A stretch of 64,000 nucleotides of DNA from Acd1 sp049973945 (GCA_049973945.1 JBMFJH010000003.1:1-64000), one strand, 5' to 3'; positions 18,653 through 28,128 are shown, counted from the stretch's first letter. Numbers and translations are program-made. The notes: a model not told the origin generated them from the sequence alone.

Positions 18653-19088
18653 CACTGCTAGCCGAGTTTTGTGGGGGATCAAAATGTAATTAACCGAAGT
18701 GACGTGGGGAGGGGCTACCGTGCAACGGTAGAAGGCAGGCTGTCCCCGGAAATCGCCACTGCCTCAGCCTCGTCCCTCCGTCTCCAAAGATGACGACGCT
18801 GTCCGCCTACTCAGCCTCGTCTGTGAGAAGCATAACTACTGCCCTTGCGAAGCCCTCTAGAAGAGTCTCGATGTCTCTGAGCTTCCTTAGCTCCCTCCAA
18901 CTTCTTCTAGGTTCGAATTAACCGTCGATCGCGCTCAGAGCCACGCCTATTGCCCCGATATGGCGAGGAGCTTCTCTATAACCTCAGCTCACTTCCGCAA
19001 GCGGTATGGTCGTGTCATTTAAGCTCACAGGAACACATTGAGTTCCGAAGCTGAGTCTCAGACGCATGAAAGTCGGAGGAAGAAAAAA
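18653..19088 (-). pseudogene. Non-coding gap with traces of a decayed gene
   Basis: This 436-base stretch has no intact gene. On the minus strand, pieces in alternating frames look protein-like: EVIEKLLAISG, AIGVALSAIDG, RELRKLRDIETLLEGFARAV and SVVIFGDGG. They are separated by stops and frame changes. The order and flavour (small-residue GVxLSAxDG, later VVIxGxGG) recall the N-terminal half of BadF/NagK-type sugar kinases, but this is a weak resemblance by eye. I see no tRNA, RNase P or SRP RNA signature here. It is most likely an old pseudogene. Confidence 0.3.
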
Positions 19089-19490
19089 TCAGTCTGAGTA
19101 CTCTCCGGAGAGGAGGTCGTCCAGCGCCCTCGCCAAGTCCCTAATTGAAATGATCCCCTTCAAGTAGCCGTTGTCGTCCACAACGGGCAGGTGCCTTATG
19201 TTGAACGTCCTCATTACGCTGAGCGCTCCGGAAATCGGCGTGTCTTCCTTGACCGTGTAGAGCTTCGTCGTCATTATTTTCTCGGCGGGAACATCCAGGC
19301 CGTGGCCGTTACCTATGGCCTTTACGATGTCCCTCTCAGTTATGATCCCCACGGGCTTGCCTCCCTCCACAACGACAACTGACCCAGTGTTGTTCTTGGT
19401 CATGATCTCGGCGACCTGCTTTAAGGTGGTCGTCTTGTCGGCCGTAACTACGTTCGTCTTCATGTATTCTTTAACCGTGGACTCCGACAT
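19089..19490 (-). CDS. CBS domain-pair protein
   Basis: A 133-residue two-CBS protein, closely similar in design to the one at 16751 (GSVVVVEGGKPVGIITERDI, then HLPVVDDNGYLKGIISIRDL). Likely an adenine-nucleotide or metal sensor acting on an unknown partner. It stands alone, with A/T-rich DNA upstream, and a 69-base gap to guaA. Confidence 0.9.
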   Translation of the reverse strand: MSESTVKEYMKTNVVTADKTTTLKQVAEIMTKNNTGSVVVVEGGKPVGIITERDIVKAIGNGHGLDVPAEKIMTTKLYTVKEDTPISGALSVMRTFNIRHLPVVDDNGYLKGIISIRDLARALDDLLSGEYSD

Positions 19491-19559
19491 TTCAAATTTA
19501 TTGTTGGTTTAAGAGGTTTTTATTCCTTTCCTATTTTTACCAGACCTAAGGAAAAATTT

Positions 19560-20687
19560 CTACTCGTATTCTATCGTAGCCGGAGGTTTGGAAGTCACGT
19601 CGTACAGTACTTCCTTCACCCCGTCGATCCTGGATATCCTCTCGGCCACGCGGTACAGGACGTCCCTAGGAACCGGGGCGAAGTCGGCGGTCATGAAGTC
19701 CTGAGTTATAACCGCCCTTATCGCTACCGAGTACTTACCGTCGGCTCGGCCGTCCTTAACCTTGACGACCACATGCGTTATGTCGTACTTGGTGAGCTTC
19801 GCCACGGCTTCCCTCAACGAGTCGTAGTCCAGATCCGAATCTACTCTCGCGATCCTGCCGTAAGCCCTCACGTCGCCCTTAACTCCCGTCGCCCTGGTGT
19901 TGTAAACGAACACCTTTGCGTTCACCTCCCTAGACAATGCCTCGTCGTAGTCGCCCGAGCTGTCGAAGGTCACGGCGAAGTACTGGGAATAATTGAGGCC
20001 TTTCAGCCCGTTCTCCACTTCCCAATCTGCCATCCTCTCGACCTCCAGCTTTTCCCTAGTGACAAGTCCTACAGTCCTCACCAGGAGCCCGGGCCCTGGA
20101 AACGGTTGCCTGAACGCTATCTCGTCAGGCAGGCCCAAGTACTTGGCGAGTACCCTGACCTCGTTCTTATAGAGGTCTACCAGAGGCTCCACTACGGTGA
20201 AGCCCCACTCCCTCTCTGGGTCTATGCCGACCTGAACCAGGACGTTGTGCTGCGTCTTTATCCCTCCCTGGGTCTCGACCCAGTCGGCCGCGATCGTGCC
20301 CTGGATCAGGTACTTCGCCCCCACCTCCTTCGCCACCTTAGCTAGGACGTCGTAGAAGGTCTTCCTGAACGCCTTCCTCTTCTCCTCGGCGTCGGCCAGA
20401 CCTTCCACCGCCTTGAGGAACCTCTCGGACTCGTCGACTACCCTCAGCTCCATGACGCCCTTCAGCATTTCCTTAACCCTCTTCGCCTCGTCCAGCCTTA
20501 GGAAGCCTGTGTCGATCATCACGGGGACTACCTTCTCTGGGCCCAGGACTTTGTACGCCAGTGCTGCGGCTGTGGTGCTGTCTACGCCTCCGCTGACCGC
20601 GGCCAAAGCGACGCCGTCCTTGACGGCTTCCCTCAGCTTCGGCGCTATTTCATCCACGAACTGTGCGGGGTCGAAGGCTAGGCTCAC
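19560..20687 (-). CDS. guaA: GMP synthase subunit B (ATP pyrophosphatase and dimerisation domains)
   Basis: A 375-residue enzyme that turns XMP plus ATP and ammonia into GMP. The PP-loop SGGVDSTTAA is near residue 34, followed by the family motif PVMIDTGFLR, and the C-terminal dimerisation domain with IAFRQPFPGPGL and the final KPPATIEYE. The glutaminase half is absent, as in archaea, where it is a separate subunit A; that gene is not in the window. Confidence 0.95.
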   Translation of the reverse strand: MSLAFDPAQFVDEIAPKLREAVKDGVALAAVSGGVDSTTAAALAYKVLGPEKVVPVMIDTGFLRLDEAKRVKEMLKGVMELRVVDESERFLKAVEGLADAEEKRKAFRKTFYDVLAKVAKEVGAKYLIQGTIAADWVETQGGIKTQHNVLVQVGIDPEREWGFTVVEPLVDLYKNEVRVLAKYLGLPDEIAFRQPFPGPGLLVRTVGLVTREKLEVERMADWEVENGLKGLNYSQYFAVTFDSSGDYDEALSREVNAKVFVYNTRATGVKGDVRAYGRIARVDSDLDYDSLREAVAKLTKYDITHVVVKVKDGRADGKYSVAIRAVITQDFMTADFAPVPRDVLYRVAERISRIDGVKEVLYDVTSKPPATIEYE

Positions 20688-20725
20688 GAAAGGGTCTTAC
20701 TAGTCTAAGCTAAAAAGCATGGGAG

Positions 20726-22213
20726 TCATGAGACGCCTAGCCACAACTCCCTTATCTCGTCCAAGTAAACGGTCTCCTTCATTACCCTAACTATCCTCTC
20801 CGCGGTCTTCTCAGCTTCCTCCTCTAGGCTTCCTGGGGCGAGCTTGACTCCCGTCATTTCCTCGAAGGCCTTCTTCCCTCCCTCGGAGAAAAGGGAGCCG
20901 TGGAGGGACGTAGCGAAGACCTTCCCGTCGTAGTAGCCGTCGGGGATCGAGAGACCCTCACCGTTCCTCTTGATTATCTCCCCGTGGAACTCCTCGCCGA
21001 CTATCCTCCCCCTCCTTATCTCGTAGCCCTTTAATCGGAAGTTCGAGAGCTTCGCCTCGCTTATCGCTATCACCTTCTCCCTCTTGTAGACGACCTCCTG
21101 CGGGATGAGGCCCAGGCCCGAGACTGAAGCAACCGAGCCGAACTCGAGGCCGTACTCGTCGGTCATCCTCCTCGTCAATACCTGGTAGCCGCCACAAACG
21201 GCGAATAGTTTCTTCTTCTTGAGGTAGTCCTCGAACATCCTCTCCCTCAGCCACTTGATTGCCTCCAGGGTGTTCTTCGCTCCGGGCAACACGACTAAGT
21301 CTGCCTTCGCCAGCTGCTTGGGGCTCCTAACGAACCTGACGGAGACCTCGCTCCCCTTAAGGGCCCATAACTCGTTGAAGTTGCTCACGTAATTGTAAGC
21401 CACTACGGCCACTTCGACCTCCCCCTCGCCGAAGTCCCGCAAGTTCATTGAGTCCTCGGGCATTATCGAGAGCTCGTCGGAGTAAGGCAAGTAGCCCAGG
21501 TACTTCATGCCGGTCCTCTCTTCGAGCCACCTGACGCCCGACTCGAGGAACTTGGGGTCGCCCCTCAGCTTGTTTATCACGAAACCCTTCAGCCTGTCCC
21601 TGAGAGACGGGGGCAGGGCAAGGTAGGCCCCGTAAGCGGAGGTGAAGGCCCCTCCAGGATCTACGTTGAGCACCAGGATCGTGGGGGCTCCCCTCCTCAT
21701 AATCTCCACGGTCGCCAGGTCGCGCTCCAAGAAGTTCGGCTCTATTCCCCCAGCCCCCTCTACTACCATGTCTTCCCTGAGCCTTATCGACCCCCTGAGC
21801 TTGGGAAGTACTGTCTCGTAGTATTCGGAGTAGCTGAACGCGCCTAGGGGGGTTCCGTAGTGGACAACCTCGACCCTCCCGTTCCCCGAGGGCTTCAAGA
21901 GGATCGCGTTCATCCCCCTCTCCGGCTCCCTGCCGGAGGCCATGGCCTGGAAGGCCTGAATGAACGCTATCTCGCCGCCGTCCTTTGTCGGGTAGCTGTT
22001 GAGCGACATGTTCTGAGCCTTGAAGGGGTACGCGTTGAGGTACCTGACTAGGGCCGAGACTATCGTTGACTTTCCCGAATCGCTCGTCGTCGAAGCTACC
22101 AGCAGCAAGCCTGGGAGGCCTTTGTACCCTGAGATGATAAGCTCTATCAGCCGTCCACGATACAGCAAAGAGGCCGTATTCTCTTGAAAGGCCTTAATTC
22201 CCAAGTCGAGCAC
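20726..22213 (-). CDS. cobQ: Cobyric acid synthase CobQ/CbiP
   Basis: A 495-residue enzyme that amidates four carboxylates of adenosylcobyrinic acid diamide using glutamine and ATP. The N-terminal P-loop-like domain reads VASTTSDSGKSTIVSALVR with KAQNMSLNS after it; the C-terminal class I-type amidotransferase domain has the nucleophile in FAVCGGYQVL and the late His in TSLHGSLFSE. The start is uncertain: the first 30 residues precede the conserved P-loop by more than usual and overlap the divergent gene's promoter. Fits with cobD and cobS at 26.4-28.0 kb. Confidence 0.93.
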   Translation of the reverse strand: MLDLGIKAFQENTASLLYRGRLIELIISGYKGLPGLLLVASTTSDSGKSTIVSALVRYLNAYPFKAQNMSLNSYPTKDGGEIAFIQAFQAMASGREPERGMNAILLKPSGNGRVEVVHYGTPLGAFSYSEYYETVLPKLRGSIRLREDMVVEGAGGIEPNFLERDLATVEIMRRGAPTILVLNVDPGGAFTSAYGAYLALPPSLRDRLKGFVINKLRGDPKFLESGVRWLEERTGMKYLGYLPYSDELSIMPEDSMNLRDFGEGEVEVAVVAYNYVSNFNELWALKGSEVSVRFVRSPKQLAKADLVVLPGAKNTLEAIKWLRERMFEDYLKKKKLFAVCGGYQVLTRRMTDEYGLEFGSVASVSGLGLIPQEVVYKREKVIAISEAKLSNFRLKGYEIRRGRIVGEEFHGEIIKRNGEGLSIPDGYYDGKVFATSLHGSLFSEGGKKAFEEMTGVKLAPGSLEEEAEKTAERIVRVMKETVYLDEIRELWLGVS

Positions 22214-22224
22214 GAAGCTAGCAA

Positions 22225-22234
22225 AATCTATAAA
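22225..22234 (+). promoter_or_regulatory. TATA box for the beta-propeller surface protein
   Basis: AATCTATAAA lies 37-46 bases upstream of the ATG at 22271, with a GGTGGTC element just before the start codon. It lies inside the 5' part of the annotated cobQ frame if the long cobQ start is real. Confidence 0.4.
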
Positions 22235-22270
22235 GATGTTTTGACCGTACGTTCACAGCTAGTGGTGGTC

Positions 22271-24442
22271 ATGAAGGTCTCTACGTCTATCCTGCTCGCC
22301 CTAGTGATACTCATGTTGATTCCGGGCTTCGCCCTACTCGCTCTCTTACCGTCCTACGCCCAAAGCTCCGGCACACCACTCAACGAGACAAGCGCCACCA
22401 TACCTATCTACGGTGCTGTCGCTAGGACGTTGATCCTGTTCAACAACACCGTAATGCCAGGGAACTTCGTACCCAGCCCAATCTCCTACTCGTTGGGCCC
22501 AGTAGCCTACAACCCTGTGAACGACGAGATATACGCGGTAGTATCCTCGTCTAATACGGTCAAAGTGATGAGTGCCAAGAACTATACAGTGCTGAAAAAT
22601 ATACACGTAGGGGCCAACCCCTCAGCTATCGCTGTGGATCCGAAGAAGGGCTATGTATACGTCCTCAACCAAGGCAGCGGCACGGTCACGATGATAAGTC
22701 CTAATGACACCGTGGTGAACGTTATAGAGACCTACAACTGGCCAAACCTCATGACAATCAACACTAACAACGGCCTAGTATATGTGGCGAATTCTTCCAC
22801 GGGTCAAATCATTGTCCTCAGCCCCAGTTCGTCAAAGCCACTAGCACAGGCCAAGCTGAACACGTCGTTTTCCGCCCTCTTTTACGTCCACGCGGTGGAC
22901 AGGTTGATAGCGATTTACATACAGGGGACATATGGCCGTGACGTTGTTCATCTGTACTCAATCAATCCGGACACCTTGAAGGTCGTGAAGTACTCCTCGT
23001 TCGGTGCGGCTCTCAGGGTGAACTCGATCGCGGTGAACCCGAACAACGCTGTTATATACTTTCTAGAAGGCAACCTAGTGCAGTACGTTAACGCCAGGAA
23101 CCTCTCCGTGGTAGCTACCTACAACGTTGGGCCCGTGTATATACCCTACATGAGCGTGTGGAATCCAGCCAACGGCTTCATATACGCAATCGGCTACGGA
23201 ACCAACTACGCTAGAGTTCTCTACGTAATAAACCCAGCGAACCACACGTTGTTAGCCGCTGTGCCGCTACCCCAGAGCAACGTGAACAGCATCACAGTGA
23301 ACCCCTCAAAGGGCTACGTTTACATCACGGCCGGACCCCCCAACCCGCTGTTCGTAGTATTCCCGCCGGACAACTACGTCATGGGCGTTTTCGTAGGACA
23401 GCTCACCCCTGGGGGGATGGCTTACGACAGCGCGAACAACTGCATTTTCGTGACATTGCCTACAGCTAACTCCGTAGCGGTGATCAACGCGTCCACGATG
23501 AAGGTCGTGAAGTACATAGGCACGGGCCTATTGCCTAATGGCATAACGGTCTTGCCCGGCGACGGGATGATATACGTGGCTAACTTCAGGAACTTCACGC
23601 TGTCGGCGATTAACCCGACCACCCTCAACGTAACGGCGACGGTTCCCGTGGGCAAGGGACCGACGGCAATGGCCTACGACCCGTTCAACGGGTACTTGTA
23701 CGTGGCCAACTACATGTCGGACACGGTGTCGGTCGTGAACTTGAGGACGGGACAACTCGTCATGAACATCCAGGCGGGTCTCGGCCCCAACGGAGTGGTG
23801 TTCAGCCCATCCACTAACAAGGTCTACGTTTCGAACTACCAGTCCAGCAACATCCTGATCATAGACGCCAGCAACAACCAGGTCGTCGGCACGATAAAAC
23901 TGAACTTCAACCCGACTTTCCTGACGCTGGGCGATGACAACGCCACGCTGATAGTGGGAGGTCCTAACAAGTTGTTGCTGATAAACGCGAGCAACGTTTC
24001 GAACCAGAGGTTGATCCAACTCCCCGCCAGCCCGACGAGCCTCGTCTACGACCCGGTCAACGGGCTCTATTACGTGAGCTTAACCAACAACGTGGTGCTC
24101 GCCCTTTACTCGACGAACTTCACGACTGCGGGCCAACTGACGGTCGGAAATAACCCGGTGTTCTTGGCGGTCAACACAAAGAACGGGAGCGTCTACGTCG
24201 CGAACCAGAACAGCGGCACCATCAGCGAGATAATCGTAAAACCTTTTAAGACGGTCAAGACGACTGTCACTAACGCGACGACAACCGTCAACTCGACGGC
24301 CACTGAAACCACGTCCTCTAGCCCGCAGGCTGTAACAACGACATCGCCAGGAGGGCTCGACGTGATTAGCGTTGTCGTAGTACTGGCAGCCCTCGCTGTC
24401 GGAGTGTACGTTTTGATCCTGTTGAGGGGGAGGACGACGTAA
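22271..24442 (+). CDS. Surface-anchored YVTN/YncE-type beta-propeller protein
   Basis: A 723-residue exported protein. A hydrophobic signal spans residues 3-33; then repeats of about 40 residues with the signature of YVTN propellers (GYVYVLNQGSGTVTMI, GLVYVANSSTGQIIVL, GYLYVANYMSDTVSVV, KVYVSNYQSSNILII). The C terminus has a Thr/Ser-rich stalk (residues about 650-690) and a membrane helix before LLRGRTT. It probably stands on the cell surface as a binding or scaffold protein. The ATG at 22271 is used; an open frame extends 29 codons upstream through the promoter and is not counted. Confidence 0.88.
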   Translation: MKVSTSILLALVILMLIPGFALLALLPSYAQSSGTPLNETSATIPIYGAVARTLILFNNTVMPGNFVPSPISYSLGPVAYNPVNDEIYAVVSSSNTVKVMSAKNYTVLKNIHVGANPSAIAVDPKKGYVYVLNQGSGTVTMISPNDTVVNVIETYNWPNLMTINTNNGLVYVANSSTGQIIVLSPSSSKPLAQAKLNTSFSALFYVHAVDRLIAIYIQGTYGRDVVHLYSINPDTLKVVKYSSFGAALRVNSIAVNPNNAVIYFLEGNLVQYVNARNLSVVATYNVGPVYIPYMSVWNPANGFIYAIGYGTNYARVLYVINPANHTLLAAVPLPQSNVNSITVNPSKGYVYITAGPPNPLFVVFPPDNYVMGVFVGQLTPGGMAYDSANNCIFVTLPTANSVAVINASTMKVVKYIGTGLLPNGITVLPGDGMIYVANFRNFTLSAINPTTLNVTATVPVGKGPTAMAYDPFNGYLYVANYMSDTVSVVNLRTGQLVMNIQAGLGPNGVVFSPSTNKVYVSNYQSSNILIIDASNNQVVGTIKLNFNPTFLTLGDDNATLIVGGPNKLLLINASNVSNQRLIQLPASPTSLVYDPVNGLYYVSLTNNVVLALYSTNFTTAGQLTVGNNPVFLAVNTKNGSVYVANQNSGTISEIIVKPFKTVKTTVTNATTTVNSTATETTSSSPQAVTTTSPGGLDVISVVVVLAALAVGVYVLILLRGRTT

Positions 24443-24636
24443 GGACGATAGCTTCTGTCTCAACCTCAACGTGCTGGGCAGAAAAGCTGCAATTTCCCAT
24501 AAAGCCTGAAGTCGCACTGTACAGGCGCGTCCCGTAAACAGCTATGCGGTGCTAACGCGGGAAAGAGCGTAAGACTGGGGGGGGGTAGAAAGGTCGTGGG
24601 AGAGCTAGCGACTTTCGCAGTCGATCTAGGCTAATC

Positions 24637-24644
24637 AATTTAAA
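24637..24644 (+). promoter_or_regulatory. TATA box for FAH-family hydratase gene
   Basis: ATTTAAAT is 29-36 bases before the ATG at 24673, giving a leader of only a few bases. The 190 bases upstream hold a nine-G run and a CGACT/AGTCG hairpin, with no gene that I can see. Confidence 0.45.
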
Positions 24645-24672
24645 TCATCGCTTGACTTACTCCAAGTTAGTA

Positions 24673-25395
24673 ATGTCGCAAGACCCCCCTTTTGCCGAGG
24701 CGAGAATTAAGGCTGAGGCGCTGTTCAGGGCATATAGGGAAGGTACGGACTTGGCGCCGTTCGAGATTAGGGACCACTGCGAGGCGAGGCTGATCAAGGA
24801 GGTCTTCCAGGAGATCCTGGTTAACAACGAGGGCATCGGAGGGTACAAGCTCAGCTTCACTAATTACCCCACGCTAAAGAAGTTCCGGTTGGAGGAGCCG
24901 GAGTTCGCGATCCTAACCGGTAGGATGATCACTAAGCAACTACTCATCGAGAGCCCCTTCACGCACACGTACGCCGAGGCGGAGCTAATAGCCGAAGTGG
25001 AGAACTGCGACGCGAGCAGGGCTAACGTCTGCGTTAAGACCCTGTGGCTGGGCCTCGAAGTCCCCGCCACCAGGTTCCGCCAGCCGATCAACAGGCTAAC
25101 GACGTACCACCTCATCGCCGATAACCTTCTCGCCTGGAGGCTCCACCTAGGGGTGCAGATCGATTCCGAGCCGAAGTGGGTGCGCCTGATCGTCAACGAG
25201 CGCGAACAGGGGGAGGGTGCGCCCTTCTACGTCTATGGGACTTACAGGTCGATGCTTAAGTGGCTCTCGACGAAGGTGGGCAGGTACAGCGGCTACGTGG
25301 CGACCGGGGCTATCGTGGGCCCCGTCCCGGTCAAGAGGGGCGACGTCGTCACGGTGAAGTCCGACAAGGGGGAGTTCACAGTCGGAATCGGCTGA
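24673..25395 (+). CDS. 2-keto-4-pentenoate hydratase / FAH-superfamily protein
   Basis: A 240-residue protein of the fumarylacetoacetate-hydrolase superfamily, hydratase branch (MhpD-like). It shows GYKLSFTN, EPEFAILTGRMI and the acidic metal site around EAELIAEVENCD, and ends with the usual GDVVTVKSDKGEFTVGIG. It may act on 2-oxo-pentenoates or 2-oxo acids from aromatic or sugar breakdown. The ATG at 24673 is chosen over an upstream TTG by promoter spacing. The zinc dehydrogenase gene follows 39 bases downstream. Confidence 0.75.
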   Translation: MSQDPPFAEARIKAEALFRAYREGTDLAPFEIRDHCEARLIKEVFQEILVNNEGIGGYKLSFTNYPTLKKFRLEEPEFAILTGRMITKQLLIESPFTHTYAEAELIAEVENCDASRANVCVKTLWLGLEVPATRFRQPINRLTTYHLIADNLLAWRLHLGVQIDSEPKWVRLIVNEREQGEGAPFYVYGTYRSMLKWLSTKVGRYSGYVATGAIVGPVPVKRGDVVTVKSDKGEFTVGIG

Positions 25396-25434
25396 GCCTC
25401 GCTCTTTATTTCTGAACCCGCCAGTTTGATTTCG

Positions 25435-26451
25435 ATGAAGGCCGTTCTCATGGAGAACGGGAAAGTGGTAATCAAAGACGTCCCCGTCCCAAAGCTACAA
25501 CCCGGGGACGTCCTCGTCAAGATGAAGGCCTGCGGGATCTGCGGGACGGACTTGGAGAAGATCCACGGCCAGTACACCGCCTCCATGCCAGTCCTCGGCC
25601 ACGAGCCGAGCGGGGTAGTGGCCCAGAGCACCGTCGACTGGCTGAAGGAGGGGACGAGGGTCTTCGCCCACCACCACGTGCCTGACTACACGTGCTACTA
25701 CTGCACCCACGGCTCCCCGACAATGTGCCCGATGTACAGGAAGACGAACCTGGATCCCGGGGGCTTCGCGGAGTACTTCAGGGTTCCCGCGCACAACGTG
25801 AGGAACGGGGGGATATTAGTCCTGCCAGACCATGTGACCTTCGAGGAGGGGGCTTTCGTCGAGCCCTTAGGGACTGTCGTCAGGGCCCAGAGGAGGGCTA
25901 ACCTGAGGGGCGGCGACTCGGTACTCGTGGTGGGGGCGGGGCCCATGGGGCTGTTGCATGTGATGTTAGCGAAGGCCAAGGGAGCCTCCCTAGTGATAAC
26001 CTCGGACGTCTCCGACTTCAGGGCCGACTTCTCCCTGAAAGTGGGGGCGGACTACGCCCTCAACCCGAAGAGGGACGACGTGCCGAATGAGGTAAGGAAG
26101 CTGACCGACGGCAGGGGAGTCGACCTAGCGATCGTGGCCAGCGGCGCCCCTGCGGCCATACTCTCGGCGTTGTACTCCGTCAGGAAAGGGGGGACTGTCC
26201 TGCTCTTCGGGGTGCCGTACAAGGGCACTGTCCTGGACTACGACGTCAGCGAGCTGCTGAACAGCGAGATCTCCATAATCCCGAGCAACGCCGCAGTTGA
26301 GGAGGACACGAGGGAGGCGCTGAGATTGATAGCCGAGAGGAGGGTCGACGTCGCCAGGTTGGTGACGCACAGGTTCAGGATAGACGAGTTCATGGAGGCA
26401 ATAAAGGTGGCGGAGAGCGGGGAGGCGATCAAGGTGCTAATAGTGGATTGA
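25435..26451 (+). CDS. Zinc-dependent alcohol/sugar dehydrogenase (MDR family)
   Basis: A 338-residue medium-chain dehydrogenase. Catalytic zinc ligands are in CGICGTDLEKIHG and GHEPSG; the lobe that usually carries the structural zinc keeps three Cys (TCYYCTHGSPTMC), the first position being Asp-like. The NAD(P) fold has VLVVGAGPMGLLHV near residue 165. It resembles sorbitol/threonine dehydrogenases of Sulfolobales. Start ATG at 25435; its last 23 bases overlap the convergent cobD gene. Confidence 0.9.
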   Translation: MKAVLMENGKVVIKDVPVPKLQPGDVLVKMKACGICGTDLEKIHGQYTASMPVLGHEPSGVVAQSTVDWLKEGTRVFAHHHVPDYTCYYCTHGSPTMCPMYRKTNLDPGGFAEYFRVPAHNVRNGGILVLPDHVTFEEGAFVEPLGTVVRAQRRANLRGGDSVLVVGAGPMGLLHVMLAKAKGASLVITSDVSDFRADFSLKVGADYALNPKRDDVPNEVRKLTDGRGVDLAIVASGAPAAILSALYSVRKGGTVLLFGVPYKGTVLDYDVSELLNSEISIIPSNAAVEEDTREALRLIAERRVDVARLVTHRFRIDEFMEAIKVAESGEAIKVLIVD

Positions 26452-27262
26452 AATACGAAAGGATCGCTATCCCAATGAACTCAAGGACGAGGAATAAGAT
26501 AAGCGAGACCTTGAACAGTTTCAGGGCCTTGAGCACGTCCCCGTCGGCCGGGTAGGGAAAGGCGGAGCCGACGACGTAGTGGCCCTTCTTTTCGAGCCTG
26601 ACCCTCAGGATCGAGGACACGGCCAGGAACACTACCCTAGCGTTGGGGCTCTCCACGCTCGCGGCCTCTTTCCTCAGCTCCGGGCTGATGCGATGGTCTA
26701 GTCCCATGAGTTTCGCTGAGGCGTACAGTAGGAACGCGGTGAGCCTAGCCGGGACGTAGTTGAGCACGGTGTCCACCCTTGCCGAGAACCAGCCCTGCTC
26801 CTTCAGCTCCGGCGTCTTGTAGCCCACCATGCTGTCCATCGTGTTCGCGAGCCTCTGCAGGAGGGCCCCAGGCAAGCCCAGGATCAGGAACCAGAAGAGG
26901 GGGGACACTATCCCGTCGACGGCACTCTCGAACAGGGACTCGATGGCCGCCGACCTCACCAGCCCAGGCTCCGCCTTCGTCACATCCCTCCTGACCATCT
27001 GCTGAACGTAAGCCCTAGACTCGTCCCTGAAGGGCACGCTCCGCCTCACCAGCGAGTACAGCATGGAAATGGAGAAGGAGATCTTCAAGGGATACACTGA
27101 CAGTAGAGACAGGGGGAAGGGTAGGTACCAGAGTAGAGACAGAGGTACGAGTACTGGGGCGACGCCCGCGAGCCAGAGCACCACACCGTAGGCCTTCGGG
27201 GCGAACGGCTTCGTGAGCCTCTCCGCTATTTTCCCCGTCCAGACTACGGGGTGAACCTTCAC
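26429..27262 (-). CDS. cobD: Adenosylcobinamide-phosphate synthase CobD/CbiB
   Basis: A 277-residue membrane enzyme that attaches the aminopropanol arm to cobyric acid. It begins with the family motif HPVVWTGKIAERL and carries the conserved block AAIESLFESAVDGIVSPLFW and NTMDSMVGYK (about residues 105-150), with 4-5 membrane helices. Start overlaps the cobS stop by four bases (the gene follows cobS in the same operon). Confidence 0.9.
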   Translation of the reverse strand: MKVHPVVWTGKIAERLTKPFAPKAYGVVLWLAGVAPVLVPLSLLWYLPFPLSLLSVYPLKISFSISMLYSLVRRSVPFRDESRAYVQQMVRRDVTKAEPGLVRSAAIESLFESAVDGIVSPLFWFLILGLPGALLQRLANTMDSMVGYKTPELKEQGWFSARVDTVLNYVPARLTAFLLYASAKLMGLDHRISPELRKEAASVESPNARVVFLAVSSILRVRLEKKGHYVVGSAFPYPADGDVLKALKLFKVSLILFLVLEFIGIAILSYFNPLLAP

Positions 27263-28032
27263 GGGGGGCTCGCCGAGTGTAAGGTCGACAGCGAGAGCCA
27301 GAGCGAGAGCGACAGCGGGGAGAAGCCAAGGCCAGATCTCTCACCGACCTCCTGAGCTATCATTAGGACGGGCGTTGAAAGTGTTATTGCGGCCCCGGAG
27401 ACGTCCCCGTTCACCCCACCGAGTGTCCTCTCCGAGTAAGCCCTGAACGCGAAGAACATAAAGATGAAAGCGGTCCACTGGAGCGGCGAGCCGAAGAGGG
27501 CCACCCATACCAGGACTAAGGGCTTCACGGCGGCCCCCTCCTTGAACGCCCTGCCCATCGAGCTCTCCGGCATGTGCTTTGAGTAATAAACTAATGCTAT
27601 CCCCAGGGCCCTGGACAAGGACTCGGCGCTGAGGAAAAGTGAGAAGTCCGCCCTAGCCGAGGCCAGAGCGGCGACCGACAGTAATGCATAGACGAGGAGA
27701 AGGCCCACGCCGCCGGCGCCCACTTGGACGTCCTTGAGGGCCCTCACCTTGTCCTCCCTAGTCCCCTTAACCATGAGCGCGTCGCCGAAGTCCAGAAGGC
27801 CGTCCAAGTGGTTGAAGCCCCTGAACGCCTCCATCACGGCCAGCGTGGCGATTACCGCTAACGGCGACAGCAACGAGAGGGAGTAAAACGACCCGAAGTC
27901 CAGTAAGGCCGCGATCGAGCCCACGATAAGGGGAGCGAAGGCCGAGTACCTGACGGCGTCCTCGAACGAGGCCTCGACCTGGATTATCGTGAAGAACGCC
28001 AGCTGAGACTTAACGACTTTCAGGAGCGACAC
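27259..28032 (-). CDS. cobS: Adenosylcobinamide-GDP ribazoletransferase CobS
   Basis: A 257-residue membrane protein that joins the lower-ligand nucleotide to cobinamide, the last step of cobalamin assembly. The key signature is FNHLDGLLDFGDALM near residue 75, with the acidic cluster of the CDP-alcohol-like family, and six or so hydrophobic helices. First gene of a two-gene operon with cobD. I see no cobalamin riboswitch upstream, as expected in archaea. Confidence 0.92.
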   Translation of the reverse strand: MSLLKVVKSQLAFFTIIQVEASFEDAVRYSAFAPLIVGSIAALLDFGSFYSLSLLSPLAVIATLAVMEAFRGFNHLDGLLDFGDALMVKGTREDKVRALKDVQVGAGGVGLLLVYALLSVAALASARADFSLFLSAESLSRALGIALVYYSKHMPESSMGRAFKEGAAVKPLVLVWVALFGSPLQWTAFIFMFFAFRAYSERTLGGVNGDVSGAAITLSTPVLMIAQEVGERSGLGFSPLSLSLWLSLSTLHSASPP

Positions 28033-28128
28033 GTATCAAAATTCGGCCGTAGCTAAAGTGCGTTCTCAGGAGTAATCTCTTAAGGGTTGGCATGCTCTGC
28101 GCGTGGAAGTAGTACTTCCTCCCAATCT

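Noticed and set aside
18905..18925. TTCGAA-containing segment that resembles a tRNA T arm
   Set aside because: The flanking bases do not form the 5-pair T stem, and no acceptor or anticodon stem can be drawn.
18653..19088. RNase P or SRP RNA in the long gap
   Set aside because: No conserved P4 or helix 8 sequence on either strand; decayed protein-like frames are a better reading.
22184..22270. Longer start for the beta-propeller protein
   Set aside because: The extension has no signal peptide, while the ATG at 22271 opens a perfect one and follows a TATA box.
24443..24636. Nine-G run and small hairpin as a regulatory RNA
   Set aside because: Only one weak 5-pair stem and no promoter; too little to call a gene.
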